The notes beneath the pieces were generated by a model, which searched no databases, was not told the origin of the DNA, and worked only from the letters and a program-made list of their open reading frames with translations. Below, piece by piece: positions 1 to 12,012 of a stretch of 64,000 nt of DNA. The DNA lies in NCBI GenBank assembly GCA_015499995.1, contig JADNRV010000017.1, forward strand, positions 124,001-188,000, in the 5' to 3' direction. Position numbers and translations under genes: made by a program. This stretch comes from Flammula alnicola. Lineage: Eukaryota > Basidiomycota > Agaricomycetes > Agaricales > Strophariaceae. Position 1 is the stretch's first letter. Each line of letters starts with the position of its first letter.

Positions 1-667
1 GCAAGCGACCCCGTCGGCGTGTTCCTACCCAAGGCCATCAGCTCGCAGGACACACCTACCAAGGGCGCACGTAACTACATTCTAACCGTGCTGCGTCTTC
101 TCTGCAACGCCTTCTCCAGCCCAGTCCTCGCACGGAAACTGTTACGGGAGGATATGCGGCAGAAGATCACATCGGTGCTTGTTCCAAGCCTGCTACATAC
201 AGACCCGGTAGTCCGCACAGCGGCGGCCAGTTTGGCATTTGACGTTGCTGCTGTGATACAGAAGGATCGCGTGGAGTCGGTGAGAACTGGGAAAGGGATC
301 AGGCCCGGGTCGGAGGAGGACCTCGCGGATTGGCAGGTGGAAATGGTCAGCGCACTGCTCGAGGCGCTGGATAGAGAGAAGGAGAACGAGGAAGTTGGTA
401 AGCAGCTGCGTGTCAAACAAAGTAACCTGTTCGTGATTGACATTTTGTGTTATTGCAGTGCATCGCCTCACAGCAGCACTGGCATTTTACGTGCGCCTTT
501 CACCACACTACGAGACGCAGATTAAGCCCCTTCTCGAGGTTCTGCAGAGTAGAGACGTGTTGAAGGGAAAACTCGCGAAAGGCGATGGATGGAACGTTGA
601 TGGCGGTATTGGCAAGAAGGACATTAGGAAGCTGGTGGAGGAGGTCGCGATGAAATTGTGTGCATGA
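1..667 (+). CDS. PUL-domain protein, C-terminal part (5' end outside window)
   Basis: Two exons are visible, 1-397 and 459-667, joined by a GT-AG intron (398-458); the joint restores a V-H-R-L-T-A-A-L reading. The product is an all-helical, armadillo-like repeat with the signature of the PUL domain (PLAP/Ufd3/Lub1): a helix around ILTVLRLLCNAFSS, then LLREDM, then VVRTAAASLAFDVAAVIQ, and a closing EEVAMKLCA. PUL domains bind the Cdc48/p97 AAA ATPase. In basidiomycetes the domain occurs at the C-terminus of Doa1/PLAA-like proteins and of PPPDE (DeSI-type)/thioredoxin/PUL fusions; the missing N-terminus would decide which this is. Reading the fold is direct observation, Cdc48 binding is family knowledge, and the exact family is open. 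The stop is TGA at 665-667. Confidence 0.75.
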
Positions 668-2131
668 TTTTTGGTTAATTTCATTGCTTCGTCGAGTATG
701 TTCAAGAAATATTTTGTAGAGACAGCTCAGGTATTACTCCATATTGTGTTCTCAGTTTGCAGATGCTGTGCGGAGGAGAAAAAGACCTAAAAAGACCCTG
801 CAGACAACGCGTACTTACCTGCCCTAAACGTGCACGTGTTCCAGCCGCCAAGCGGCACGTGATCAAATCGACTACATAAGCATCCCTGCGCCCGGCCGCC
901 GGCTGTCCTTCTCTCCCGGCGCATTAGACTCACCTCTCTCATCCTTATTTTAACCCAAGTCTTCCCCCGCGGCCATTTATCGCCTGGACATAAGCTTCAG
1001 GATCATTTACCCTGCTTTCCTTGTCTGCAAGGACGTGTCCTGGGGTCGTCGACTCGTCGCTGCTTTCGTATACTGCGACAAATAGTTCACGGAAGACCAT
1101 ATGCTTTCATACTGCCGGACTCTAACCGGTTCATTCTATCTGTTTTCGCTTAATGCGGGTCGAATGATGTGTAATTCTCATTCGGAGGGCGTTATCAACT
1201 TTGAATGGAGCGAACTGTCCAGAATAGCCCACTACCCTCCACGATCCTTCAAGGCCACCATCAAACACGAGTATGCGCGTCTAGTACCAAGCATTTCACA
1301 AGGCGTCTGGCCGGAGTTGTTTCTCGTAACCGGACGCAACCGCAGTCCGTTCCATCACAACCTACTTATCTACTTGTCTTGGGATGCGTGACAGTTTCTT
1401 AAATGGACAGGCTCGCTCTCAGCAACAGACGTACGCAGTTCGATGACGAGATCGGTTATAGGGCTGTGGGCGGACTATTATGGTTCGCACGGCATCCTTC
1501 GACTCCGACTGTACGGCGCTCTAGTCCCCCGTATCCTGGGCCAATAAAATCACTGAACTCGGGATTCTAGGATCCAATCCAACTCTTGGCGGAACACAAA
1601 GTTCAATTCATTGATGCTCGCCGAGAGCATTGCTGCGGAGAGGACAAGAAATCTTATCCACATCCCTTCGCACAAAGGAAAGCACCTCGCCGGTCCAAGA
1701 AGGATCTACATACCATGTGTTACTCAGGCCTATTCTTCATCCTTCATCTTGCCTACCGAACCCCAAAGATTTCGCGAACGACGGACCGAAGTCTCTTTTC
1801 ACGAGGCTTATCGTACTGATAAGATCATAAGACCATCTTACCATCTGATAAGATCGTTCGTTATCAGATAAACCCTCGGATTATCGTCCGCTCCCTTCTG
1901 TGAGAGTGTGTATTTTGCTTCTGCTATTTTTAATCCACACGATTCCATTTGCGGTTGCCCAGACAAATTCTACCTCAGAAAACTGACTGTAAACTCGTCT
2001 ATTCGCGGCACCCTTTTCTTCCTGTCAGCACAATGGAGCATCCCTTTCCCATCTCCAGTCGAAAGGATTCAAAGGCCCCACAATCACATATGATTTCTTG
2101 ACATCCCCCCCAAACTTAGGCGACCACCCAG
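668..2131. other. Intergenic region with ferric reductase promoter
   Basis: No convincing gene. Only short overlapping open frames (up to about 96 codons) without family signatures are present. The notable content is the cluster of GATA motifs at 1809-1869, listed separately. A small upstream exon of the ferric reductase could lie in the last few hundred bases, but I could not identify one. Confidence 0.6.
1809..1869. promoter_or_regulatory. Cluster of GATA-factor sites including an inverted ATCTGATAA pair
   Basis: Within 61 bases there are four WGATAA-type cores: TTATC at 1809-1813, TGATAAG at 1817-1823, ATCTGATAA at 1843-1851 and its exact reverse complement TTATCAGAT at 1861-1869, separated by 9 bases. 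ATCWGATAA is the extended consensus bound by fungal iron-regulatory GATA repressors (SreA, Sre1, Urbs1, Fep1, Cir1 type). The cluster lies about 260 bases before the first ATG of the ferric reductase. The sites are seen directly; control by an iron-responsive GATA factor is inferred. Confidence 0.6.
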
Positions 2132-4554
2132 ATGATTCCCTCTCTAAAAAATCGCACTTTGTCGTTTTCCCGTTCTGAAGTTGCCTCAAGCAACGTCTAT
2201 GCGGCCGCAGCCGCGAATCCTGACAAAGCTATCCGCAACGCCCGAGCTCTCGCTTACCCCAAACAAATCATCTACCTTCTCGCTAGCTTCATCGCTCTCA
2301 TCTCACTATGCCACTTCCTTTCTTTGGATATCATTACACTACTCGAAACAGGGTGTCCGCTGCCAGAAGGAGACCGCAGTGTCCCTGTGCAGACTACATT
2401 CTGCAGTCGCCGATTCAGCCAGGGCCCTAGGGTTTAGATGGACGGTCACCATCGGTCGTCCTTCACCTTTAACCTGGCTGAGATAGGTTTGATGCTCGCC
2501 TACATTGGTGTCCTGTTCTCCTGGCGTTCGTGAACTGTAGTCCTCTGCAGATATATTCCCAAAATACATCTAATCTTTCTGACCAGCAACGTCGACGACC
2601 GGCGTCAAAGTCGATCCTCAATATTACGCGGACAGGGCGGCAATATCGCGCTTCTCAAATGCCCATCCTGGTCGCTCTTGGAATGCGGAACAATTTGATA
2701 TCTTGTCAGCGTCTCCTCCAGCTCGAAAGATAGACCCTGACGATTGCTTTATTACCTTAGGGCTTACGGGTGTTAGCTTTGATAAAGTAAGGTATTGAAG
2801 AAGTGGCGAATATTTCTCATAGCCTATTCTACAGCTGAACTTTCTGCACCGTCTGTTGGCACGTATATATGTATCCTGGCTTGGATACATGCTGGAGGAC
2901 GTGTAAGTCTCTCTCTACTTCTGTCATACGCTGTCAAACTAACCGTTCTCTATATAGATCACTATCGGGTCAGTTCATTCTGGCAAATATTTTTGAAATC
3001 TGTACGAGCCACCCACAGGTTGACGGGAAGTGACGCAGTGACCAGTGCCTGGATGCACAGCGGCATTATGGCTGCAACGTCACTTACGTTGATGTGCATC
3101 CTTACAGTCCGCCAGTTCGTGAGCGGAGCTATGAACTCTTCCTCCTTGCTCACTTCATATTTGCTTTGTAAGCTTTCCTTTCACCAACTCTAAATGCAAT
3201 ACTTTCCCTGATACCTCTTTAAATAATAGTATCTTCGTCATGGGCACGTATTTCCATGCTACCGGCATGAAGTAAGTCTTGAATGTTTGAACCTCCACCC
3301 TATACCTTTTCCTGATGCCGGACTTGATATTGCAGTCTGACTTACTTCGGAGTCTGGCCTTCAATGATTATCTGGGGGCTCGAGCGCTTCTTGCGCCTAG
3401 TACGGTTGGCAGTCTATAACTTCGGATACCTGAACCCTTGGACGTCCGAATCCTCCAAAAAGTCTCTGGACGCTTCTGTCGAAATTCTCTCCAGCCAGTC
3501 CCTGAGAGTCACAATCCATCGCCCGAAAATCTTCCACTGGCGTCCAGGACAATCCGCGTTCTTGTCGTTCCCTTCGGTTTCAAGATCCCCTTTTGAATCG
3601 CATCCGTTTACAATGTCGACCATCGACGACGACCCGACGTCCAACCAGAAGAAATTGGTCTTCATTATCCGTGTGCGCAAGGGCTTCACGGAACGGCTTT
3701 CTCGAGTCGCTTCACCAGATGAGACATACAAAGTTTTCCTCGACGGGCCATACAGCTCTCCTCCCATCCTCATGGGTTATCAGACTGTCATTTTGATCGC
3801 TGGTTTGTTATTTCACGAAGTCGAGTAATATTTAATTTGACGAAATGACCAATAGGTGGATCTGGGTCGCCTTCACCCTTTCCCTCCTATCAGATCTTAT
3901 AAGGTGAGAGGACCCGTCTATCATGTTTCTAAGTACTGAGTTGTTCCTGTAGTCGAGCAAAGCGCAATGAGCACTCCTGCGAAAAGGTTGTCTTCATATG
4001 GGCGCTTCGACACCTAGGTTAGTAAAACTATTTTTACCATTAGCCTCACCTCATTGTTGCTATTTATTAGAGCATGTGCAGTGGATAGAAGATAATCTTT
4101 CGGCGGTATTGAAAGGCCTTCCTTCCTCCATCTCGGTCGCCATCAAGATTTATGTTACCGCGCCTTCGGCTCCTTCTGAAGAAAAATGGGACGACGATTC
4201 GAATGGAAACGGTTCGAAAGAATCTCTGGACGGCAGGGACAGTCTCGAGTCAGAACCGAAGTTGCTCGAATTGCCCTATGTCAGCCTGGGCCACGGACGA
4301 CCAGATGTATCTTCTCTTATCAAGGACGAAATCACGAACGCCACAGGTCGGATATCAGTCAATGGTATGTGATCCTTGTGGAAAGTTGGCGACGTGTTCT
4401 TGCGTACTCAGACACCATGAATTCTGATCTGACAGTGTGCGGTACTCAGTCTTTGGCAGAAGCAGTAAAACAGGCGACTCGGATACCCCGTCCTTTGGAT
4501 ATTCTTCGAGGGGGTCCGACCGTCACTCTCCATGTCGAGGCTTTTGGAAACTGA
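2132..4554 (+). CDS. Ferric/cupric reductase (FRE family), frame-disrupted as sequenced
   Basis: A plasma-membrane metalloreductase that would carry electrons from NADPH through FAD and two haems to extracellular Fe3+. Seen in order: an N-terminal PDKAIRNARALAYPKQ segment and first membrane helix (from ATG 2132); the haem helices, with His pairs spaced H-x13-H (HRLLAR...WIH, about 2840-2890, and AHFIF...YFH, about 3145-3265); FAD motif HPFTM near 3600; NADPH motif GGSG at 3856-3866; and the conserved C-terminal CGTQSLAEAV from about 4438. Around ten introns are readable. The frame breaks at about seven places (near 2454, 2523, 2639, 2650, 2881, 3112 and 3865). Each is repaired by adding one base, usually within a G, C or T run, so consensus error is likelier than decay; a recent pseudogene is the alternative. 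The 3' third is intact apart from the break at 3865. The start codon is uncertain because a short upstream exon is possible. Confidence 0.8.
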
Positions 4555-5019
4555 GTGAGTTGCTCCTCTCAGAAAAATGCATTAAGCGTGGCTAACTTAA
4601 TGCAAAGTAGCGTCATCTCCCTTTTTTCTGATTTATATTGATACATACTTTATCCTAACCTTCTAGAAAAGTTCCCTGTAGTAAAATGAACAACGAAAAG
4701 GTCTCTCGAACGTCAAAATTAGATTTAGAATTGAAGGACTTACGAAGCTTCTCTTTGCGTTTTATGCCCATGTTAGCGTAGTACAAGTATCTTGTGTATA
4801 TCAAAAGGCAAGATAAGAACGCCAGAGATGCAGCGCAATCATGACAGTGACTTTTGGTATTTGCATGGAATATGGTACAGCAAAGATATGACAGCAAACG
4901 ACAAACAAGCAGGCTACTGAGCATTGCCTTCCATCCTGGGTGAAATCCAAGCAGATTGGGATACATGAGGAAGATCGGGGCCTTCAGAATATTTTAGTGG
5001 GTATCGTGGAGCATGAGCC
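4555..5019. other. Convergent 3' intergenic region
   Basis: Space between the stops of the ferric reductase (+) and the EXPERA gene (-). It presumably holds both 3' UTRs. No coding signature was recognised. Confidence 0.6.
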
Positions 5020-5947
<928 letters not shown>

Positions 5948-6353
5948 GGTGCGAGGGCACTTGGTACTTAGAAGTATGAAGGGAACAAACGCTGTCGCGG
6001 TGAGAAAGGACGCTGCTTACGTAATGCGGGCCCACAACTTGCTCTGATCGATCATCACTAAAGAGTCTGTAAACCGGGAGACTACCTTCCTCCAACGTGC
6101 ATCATTGCGAACTCATATGCATCTCCACTCTGTAAGCAAGAGGAGCAAGATGCGCAGATCGGGTACGGTGATGAAAGCGGCTCGCCGTCGAGACCCTCTT
6201 GACACTTAAACGCATAATTAACATTGTAGAAATTTACAATGCCTACACACTGCCTACATGGAAGTGTTATCGTATAAATCTCTCGACATCTCGACGTATC
6301 CAGGGTCTGGGGCATTTAGGACTCCGCTCTCTCCCTGGCTGATTTGCTAGTGA
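5948..6353. promoter_or_regulatory. Divergent promoter region between EXPERA and kinase genes
   Basis: About 400 bases separate two divergent starts. It contains a 19-base word (AATGCGGGCCCACAACTTG, 6023-6041) that recurs exactly at 29704-29722, near the start of the second APH-fold gene. No coding signature was found. Confidence 0.5.
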
Positions 6354-7276
6354 GTGAATTCTATCGTGACAACATCAACCCCCCCGTTTACCGTACACCC
6401 ACTCAGGACTCTCCACGAGATGCTTGAACACGGTACAGACGTCGATCGCAGTGAACCGAGCGACACTGAGGCTGGTTATGTCCACTCTGCGGCTCCTGAT
6501 CCACGGCGTCTCGATCCCCTTGATAATCCTGTAAGCTGCCATCTATCGATGTATTCTCAATCGTCTTGACACACATTTAGCGTATCATAGAAGAGGGATG
6601 TTTTGCCATCACAGAACAGAAGAAATACTACGAGTTTGAAAAGGCTGAGGGTGCTGTGTTCATCAAGCGGAACCTTACGCCGAGCGAATACATCGTTAAT
6701 CTTGCGGGAGATCTCGTTCTTCCATACATGTGCACCGAGAGGATGAAGAACGAGGTCGCCGCCATCAGATATATCCAGAGCAACACCAACATCCCCACTC
6801 CGAACATCCGCTGCGCTTTTGAAGATCATGGCCGCTACTATATCATCACCGATCTTGTTCCCGGTGTGCCACTGGCGCAGCTTCCCGATGACAAGAAAGC
6901 TCCAGTCATTAAAGAACTCCTGGGATATGTAGCGCAAATGCACGCTATTAAGTCGAAGGTTATTGGCGGCTTTTTGGATGACGTGATATTGCCCTATCGT
7001 GTTGGCGAAGCCGTTCCTCATGATCAAGTTCTGAAACTTCGCGACGCGACGACCCCCGAGTTTGTTCTATGCCACAATGACCTTTCGCAACACAATGTCA
7101 TGGTTGATGAGACGACTCTCAAAATCAATGCCATCTTAGACTGGGAGTACGCCGGCTTCTTCCCTCCGGAATTCGACGGCGCCTTTTACCTCCGTCCTGG
7201 ACCTTCCGCAGCGCTTGAAGGGGAAGAAGACGACGTTCCGAAGTTGTTAGAGGTGCTTGAGCGTTGGAAGGCGTAA
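6354..7276 (+). CDS. APH-fold phosphotransferase (aminoglycoside phosphotransferase-like kinase)
   Basis: Two exons, 6354-6530 and 6581-7276, give 290 residues. The kinase-like fold is clear: a lysine-bearing N-lobe segment (AVFIKRNLTPSEYIVN), hinge region YYIITDLVPGVPL, catalytic loop LCHNDLSQHNVMVD (Brenner-type HxDxxxxN) and metal-binding LDWEYAGF. Fungal genomes carry many such proteins; they are not antibiotic-resistance determinants and substrates are mostly unknown. Two upstream in-frame ATGs exist (6354 and 6420). The end is uncertain: one frame over, reading continues as GVIFYPDLFRPFIST after 7266, so a missing base near 7262 could have created the early stop. The last ~190 bases are duplicated at 10280-10470. 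Confidence 0.8.
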
Positions 7277-7817
7277 TATTCTACCCGGATCTCTTCAGGC
7301 CGTTCATAAGTACCTAAGAAGAGGTCCGCGACGTTCTCGCTGGCAGACGCGATGAAGAAGGAAGTTAATGTCCTTCCTGAGATGCTGGAGGAATGTCGAT
7401 GTGAGATGGAGATCATCGCGTCGCAGATATTCCTCGCGAGCAGCCATGTATCCAACCTACTCGCATGGGTTTATAGCGTATTGATGATGGCTTTCTTTCC
7501 CCCACTGTTTCCATTAGATTTGTGAATGACAGTTTAGTACCTTTTCAACACTAGCTAACATTTTCTAAGGAGTCAATGAAGACATCGTCACCAACCATCC
7601 ACGAACGCCTCCAACTTTCCCCCGTGGACGCGGTTAAAGGAAAGGGCAGGTAGGACAACAGCGCTAGCCACATCATCATCACCTCCGTTGTACCGCCCCA
7701 GCACAGTGTCTCCATCCAACACTAACTCTTCTCGAGCTACCTGATCAGCTGTCCAATACCACCAATGTCAAAATTGACACTCAAGCTATGCCCACTGTAA
7801 TACGCCAATGACCGGAA

Positions 7818-7924
7818 TGTTGGATTACAAATCTACTATCTAATCTAAGATAGCAGGAGGTCTGTGGTTCAATTCCATACCTGATCGCTTTTCTTTTCCA
7901 AGGTCAACTCAACGGTTTCTAATA
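7818..7924. repeat. Direct repeat copy A (107 bases)
   Basis: Identical to 8036-8142. It contains a tRNA-like T arm (stem TGTGG at 7863-7867, loop TTCAATT, stem CCATA at 7875-7879), a preceding perfect hairpin (CTATCT/AGATAG, 7836-7853) and a downstream TTTT run. These resemble the 3' half of a tRNA with a Pol III terminator, but no matching acceptor 5' strand or A box was found. Confidence 0.75.
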
Positions 7925-8035
7925 TGGTAGCAGCAACCGTTGTCTTGAGTTTGTCTCTAACCGGGCAACTCAAGCCTTGGAACCCCATGGGGTCTGTGCT
8001 CATTAGCATCAGATTAGATAGTGATTTCAGGGGCG

Positions 8036-8142
8036 TGTTGGATTACAAATCTACTATCTAATCTAAGATAGCAGGAGGTCTGTGGTTCAATTCCATACCT
8101 GATCGCTTTTCTTTTCCAAGGTCAACTCAACGGTTTCTAATA
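8036..8142. repeat. Direct repeat copy B (107 bases)
   Basis: Base-for-base identical to 7818-7924 with a 218-base offset. The 111 bases between the copies include AGATTAGATAGT, which is complementary to the hairpin segment of the repeat. Either a recent local duplication or a small tRNA-derived element. Confidence 0.75.
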
Positions 8143-8401
8143 CGGAAGTCGTCAGTCCACAATGGATTCTAATCATCTCTCCTCTGCCCACACACGCCTC
8201 TTCCAACAACACGGAACACCACTACATTCAATCTCACCTATCCCATTCTTGTCTTAAACCACCGCCGCCATCATTGCTTTCGGCTGCTCTCTCATCGACA
8301 ATCGATACGGCAAGAAGTCGCAAGAGTGCCAAGGCATAATGAATCCACAAATTTGATTATCTCCATAGTTCGACCAACCTAAAATCATACTTGCGCGAGC
8401 T

Positions 8402-9740
8402 TTAGATCAAGAAACGCCTATGTAATCCAGACGGGTGTCCCTGGGCTCGAATGGTAATCTTGGTATTGATTCCATATTTAGATTTCGACGACTTTTGGGT
8501 GACAACGTATTTCTTTTCTTTGACCACGGTTTGCAGCTCGTGGAAGAGTTCTTTCGCCCACAATATCCGTTCGTTGTTGTAGCGTCCTTCATCAGAGCTT
8601 TCAAATTCTATGTGAATGATCCGTAGGTCCTTCAACATCGATAGCGAGGTGCCACATCTCACGTTCGGATTCTTATGGATGAGGGAGGAAATCATGATTC
8701 ATGATGTTGGTCACAACGCCAACTAACAAAAAAATCTGAGGGACACGCACCCAAGAAGGATCGGCAATGTCAATCAGTGAAAGTTCTTGAAGATTGGGGA
8801 ATAGGCTTGGAAGTTCTGCACACAGTCAGCTCAGGCGGATAGGAAATGAAGCGGAAATACCTACTGTCGATCATTTCACATGGGATACCGAGCGAAAAAT
8901 TCTCGAGGTAGCGGCAGTGCTCGACTACTAGCTCTAGAAATTCATTCCTCTCTTCCTGATAGATCAATGGGACCGAGGTGTCTACGTCAAGCGCATAAAC
9001 AGTCCGGACTCCAGGACAGGAGTTTAACAGGTAACAGCCAGGCAGGTTGGCAATTACAAAGCGTATCTGTGGATAAGAATATCGCCTAAAGATAGCGTCT
9101 GCCTCCCATTTTGTCTCAACAATTTGTAGCTTGACTGTGTGCAGGTTTGAAAACAAGGCCAGACATCGCGCCAGCTCAGTTAAAACAGCTTTGAAGGAGT
9201 AGTCTTGAATTTCTACGTTGACGATCCTGAATAAGAGTCCAATATTTCAGTATATTTCCGGGAAATGAAGGAGAACAGCGGCTATCTCACGCACTTGACG
9301 TATTCGGCCAAGGCAGGATCTCGAATGGTAACAATCTCGAGCTGCCGTAAAAGCTCGAGCGCAAACTTTCTGTCGCGCTTCTTGGTCCCATTATACAGGA
9401 TAGAGTTTCCAACTTGCATACCAGAGCAAACTTCAATGCACTGCCAGATATATGGACGAAAGAATTTGCGCAAATTGCGGCACGTTTGAGAGAGCGAGTT
9501 CAATGCCTCACGCCGAGCGAGACGAGCGTTGACATCAATAGCATCGCTTTTGAGAGTTGCTTTTGAGGTTCCTGGATAATACGACAAAACTTCCAGTAAC
9601 AACTCGTCGGGAAAGACAGGTAGTCCGCTTGTGTTGCCATTGATGCTAAGGCTGGCAGTCGAGGTGCTCTCGCGTGGCACTGGTGCATCTTGGGTTGTCG
9701 CTCGCAGACGCTTGGAACGTCTTCTGACAGAGTCTGCCAT
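8402..9740 (-). CDS. F-box/LRR-like protein, left copy
   Basis: Starts MADSVRRRSKRLR at 9740 with a basic N-terminus, then an F-box-like segment GLPVFPDELLLEVLSYYPG (about residues 38-58), the usual substrate-adaptor fold that binds Skp1 in SCF ubiquitin ligases. Leucine-rich segments follow (LRQLEIVTIRD, LFSNLHTVKLQ, CRYLENFSLGIP, LSMLKDLRIIHIEF), as in basidiomycete F-box families. Introns are readable near 9290-9225, 8870-8815 and 8750-8700. The C-terminal exon ends at 8402. Long stretches are near-identical to 10677-12012. The target protein cannot be inferred. The start is chosen because the extra upstream ATG seen in the right copy is not in frame here. Confidence 0.75.
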
Positions 9741-10158
9741 TTGTATTCTCGCTGCTTTGAGGTGTTGTCGTCTGGTATAAAATCGATGTCGCGTCGGCCA
9801 AGTTGACGATGACTGTCGTCGCGGTCACGTTCCCGTGCCACTCTTAATTGTCGGTCACGTGGATAGCTCACTGACGCGCAACGCGAAATTATTGTTAGTA
9901 ATTACAGTCATTTCATTATTTAGCCCAACCCCAGGGTAAAATATCGAGATACGTATATGCAAACGAAAACGCCCGATCACAACGCCACTGCAAGTGGACG
10001 AGCCGATAGCTTACAACCCCAAAGTACAGGTCGAAAACCTCAACACGAACGAGGTACAGCTCTCATGTATATAAGTCGCCAACCAGATGTCGCCAACCAA
10101 GGTTTGTACAAGGAAGAACAAAAAGTCATCCGGAGAAGAGGAGAAGAGAGAAGCTTAT
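9741..10158. other. Promoter region of left F-box gene and duplicated spacer
   Basis: Upstream region of the minus-strand F-box gene, duplicated at 12013-12421 with small differences (shared words include TTCATTATTTAGCCCAACCC). No gene is supported. Confidence 0.6.
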
Positions 10159-10279
10159 TTAAAGCTTCCCGCCCTCAGCCTTCGCCGCAGTCTCCTTGTC
10201 CTTCTTCGCTGCTGCCTCCAACATGTGCTTCATCTCCGTCGCAGCCTCCGCAAGGTAATGCTTGAGCACGCCCGTCTCC
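10159..10279 (-). pseudogene. Carnitine acetyltransferase 3' fragment (duplication remnant)
   Basis: Matches the last 121 bases of the acyltransferase coding sequence at 12422-12542, including its TAA stop, with a few substitutions. It has no upstream exons and is cut at 10279 by the duplication junction. Non-functional as a gene. Confidence 0.85.
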
Positions 10280-10470
10280 TCGCAACACAATGTCATGGTT
10301 GATGAGACGACTCTCAAAATCAACGCCATCTTAGACAGGAGTACGCCGGCTTCTTGCCTCTGGAGTTCGACGGCGCCTTTTACCTCCGTCCTGGACCTTC
10401 CGCAGCGCTTGAAGGGGAAGAGGACGACGTTCCGAAGTTGTTAGAGATGCTCGAGCATTGGAAGGCCTAA
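10280..10470 (+). pseudogene. APH-fold kinase 3' fragment (duplication remnant)
   Basis: Matches 7085-7276 of the kinase gene from the middle of the catalytic loop (QHNVMVDETTLKIN) to the stop. A base is lost where the intact copy encodes the LDWEYAG motif (LDRSTPA is read instead). No N-lobe or start is present. Confidence 0.85.
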
Positions 10471-10676
10471 TATTCTAAACGGATCTCTTTAGGGTTTATG
10501 ATAAGTACCTAAGAAGGGTCCAATCGTTCTTGGATATTTGCCCACCCATCCTAGCCCATCCGACCACCCAACCGATATGGCAAGAGGGTGAAATGAATCC
10601 ATAAAATTTGATTAATCTCCATCCCAAACCAGTTCGACCAACCCAAAATCGTATTTGCAAGAAGTTTACTATTAGA

Positions 10677-12012
10677 TCAAGAGACGCCTATGTGATCCAG
10701 ATGGGCGTCAGATGATCTCGGGGCTCGAATGGTAATCCTGGTATAAGTTCTATATTTAGATTTCGTTGACTTTCGGGTGACAATGCAGTTCTTTGCTCTG
10801 CCCATGGTCTGCAGCTCATGGAAGAGTTCTTTTGCCCACAATACGCGTTCGCTGTTGTAGCGTCTATCATCAGACCTTTCAAATTCTACGTGAATGGTCC
10901 GTAGATCCTTCAACATCGATAGCGAGGTGGCACATCGCAGGTTTGGATTCTTATGAATGAGAGAGGAAATCATAATCATGATGTTGATTAGGACGCCAAC
11001 TAACAAAAAAATCTGAGGGACCACGCACCCAATAAGGATGGGCAACATCAATTGAAAGTTCTTGAAGATTTGGGAATAGGCTTGGAAGTTCTGCGAACAG
11101 TCAACTTAGGCAGATAGGAAATGAACTGGAAATACTTACTGTCGATCATTTTACATGGGATACCAAGCGAAAATTTCTGGAGGTAGCGACAGTTCTCGAC
11201 TATTCGCTGTAGAAATTCAGCCCTCTCCCTCCGATAGATCGATGGGACCGTGGATATGTCAAGCGCATAAACAGTCCGGACTCCAGGACAGGAGTTCAAT
11301 AGGCGGCAGCCAGGCGGGTTGGCAATTACAAAGCGTATCTGTGGATAAGAATATCGCCTAAAGATATCGTCTGCCTCCCAGTTTGTGCCAACAAGTTGTA
11401 GCTTGACTGTGCGCAAGTTGGAAAACAAGGCCAAGCATCGCGCCAGCTCAGTTAAAACAGCTTTGAAGGAGTAATCTTGAACTTCGACGTTGACGACCCT
11501 GAATATGAGTCCAATATTTCAGTATATTTCTGGAAGATGAAGGAGAATAGCGGCCATCTTACGCACTTGACGTATTTGGCCAAGGTAGGATCTCGAATGG
11601 TAACAATCTCGAGCTGTCGTAAAAGCTCGAGCGCAAACTTTCTGTCGCGCGTCTTGGTCCCATTATGCAGGATAGTGTTTCCAACTTGCATACCAGAGCA
11701 AACTTCAATGCACTCCCAGATATATGGGCGGAAGAATTTGCGCAAATTGTGACACGTTTTAGAGAGCGAGTTCAATGCCTCACGCCGAGCGAGACGAGCG
11801 TTGACATCAATAGCATCGCTTTTGAGAGTTGCTTTTGAGGTTCCCGGATAATACGACAAGACTTCCAGTAACAACTCGTCGGGAAAGACAGGTAATCCGC
11901 TTGTGTTGACATTGATGCTAAGGCTGGTAGTCGAGGTGCTCTCGCGTGGCACTGGTGCATCTTGGGTTGTCGTTCGCAGACGCTTGGATCGTCTTCTGGT
12001 AGAGTCTGCCAT
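10677..12012 (-). CDS. F-box/LRR-like protein, right copy
   Basis: Paralog of the gene at 8402-9740 made by the tandem duplication. Starts MADSTRRRSKRLR at 12012; an in-frame ATG at 12111 would add 33 residues but is not conserved in the left copy. The F-box segment GLPVFPDELLLEVLSYYPG is identical. Differences are scattered substitutions (for example RQLEIVTIRDPTLAKYV against RDPALAEYV), so both copies appear to have stayed open. Intron positions match those of the left copy (near 11565-11500, 11140-11090 and 11030-10980). Presumed SCF adaptor by family; substrate unknown. Confidence 0.75.

Larger units (their letters stand above)
7277..8401. other. Gene-free spacer carrying two identical 107-base repeats
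   Basis: This stretch lies between the kinase stop and the first F-box gene. No coding frame is supported. Two identical 107-base copies are listed separately. About 1 kb of it (roughly 7330-8310) has no counterpart in the right-hand copy of the tandem duplication, where the corresponding gap is only about 100 bases. Confidence 0.6.

Noticed and set aside
2132..4554. Calling the ferric reductase a confirmed pseudogene
   Set aside because: All breaks are one-base losses, mostly in short runs; splice sites and functional motifs are preserved, and the same error type occurs in other core genes.
6354..7276. Antibiotic-resistance gene (aminoglycoside phosphotransferase)
   Set aside because: Only the kinase fold is shared. 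Fungal genomes have many such proteins and nothing here points to aminoglycosides.
7818..7924. Intact tRNA gene in the 107-base repeat
   Set aside because: The T arm is good, but no A box or acceptor partner exists and the variable region is too long; only a tRNA-like relic is supported.
9957..10302. Proline/serine-rich plus-strand frames near 10000-10300
   Set aside because: They are antisense to the acyltransferase remnant and its flank, explained by the duplication.
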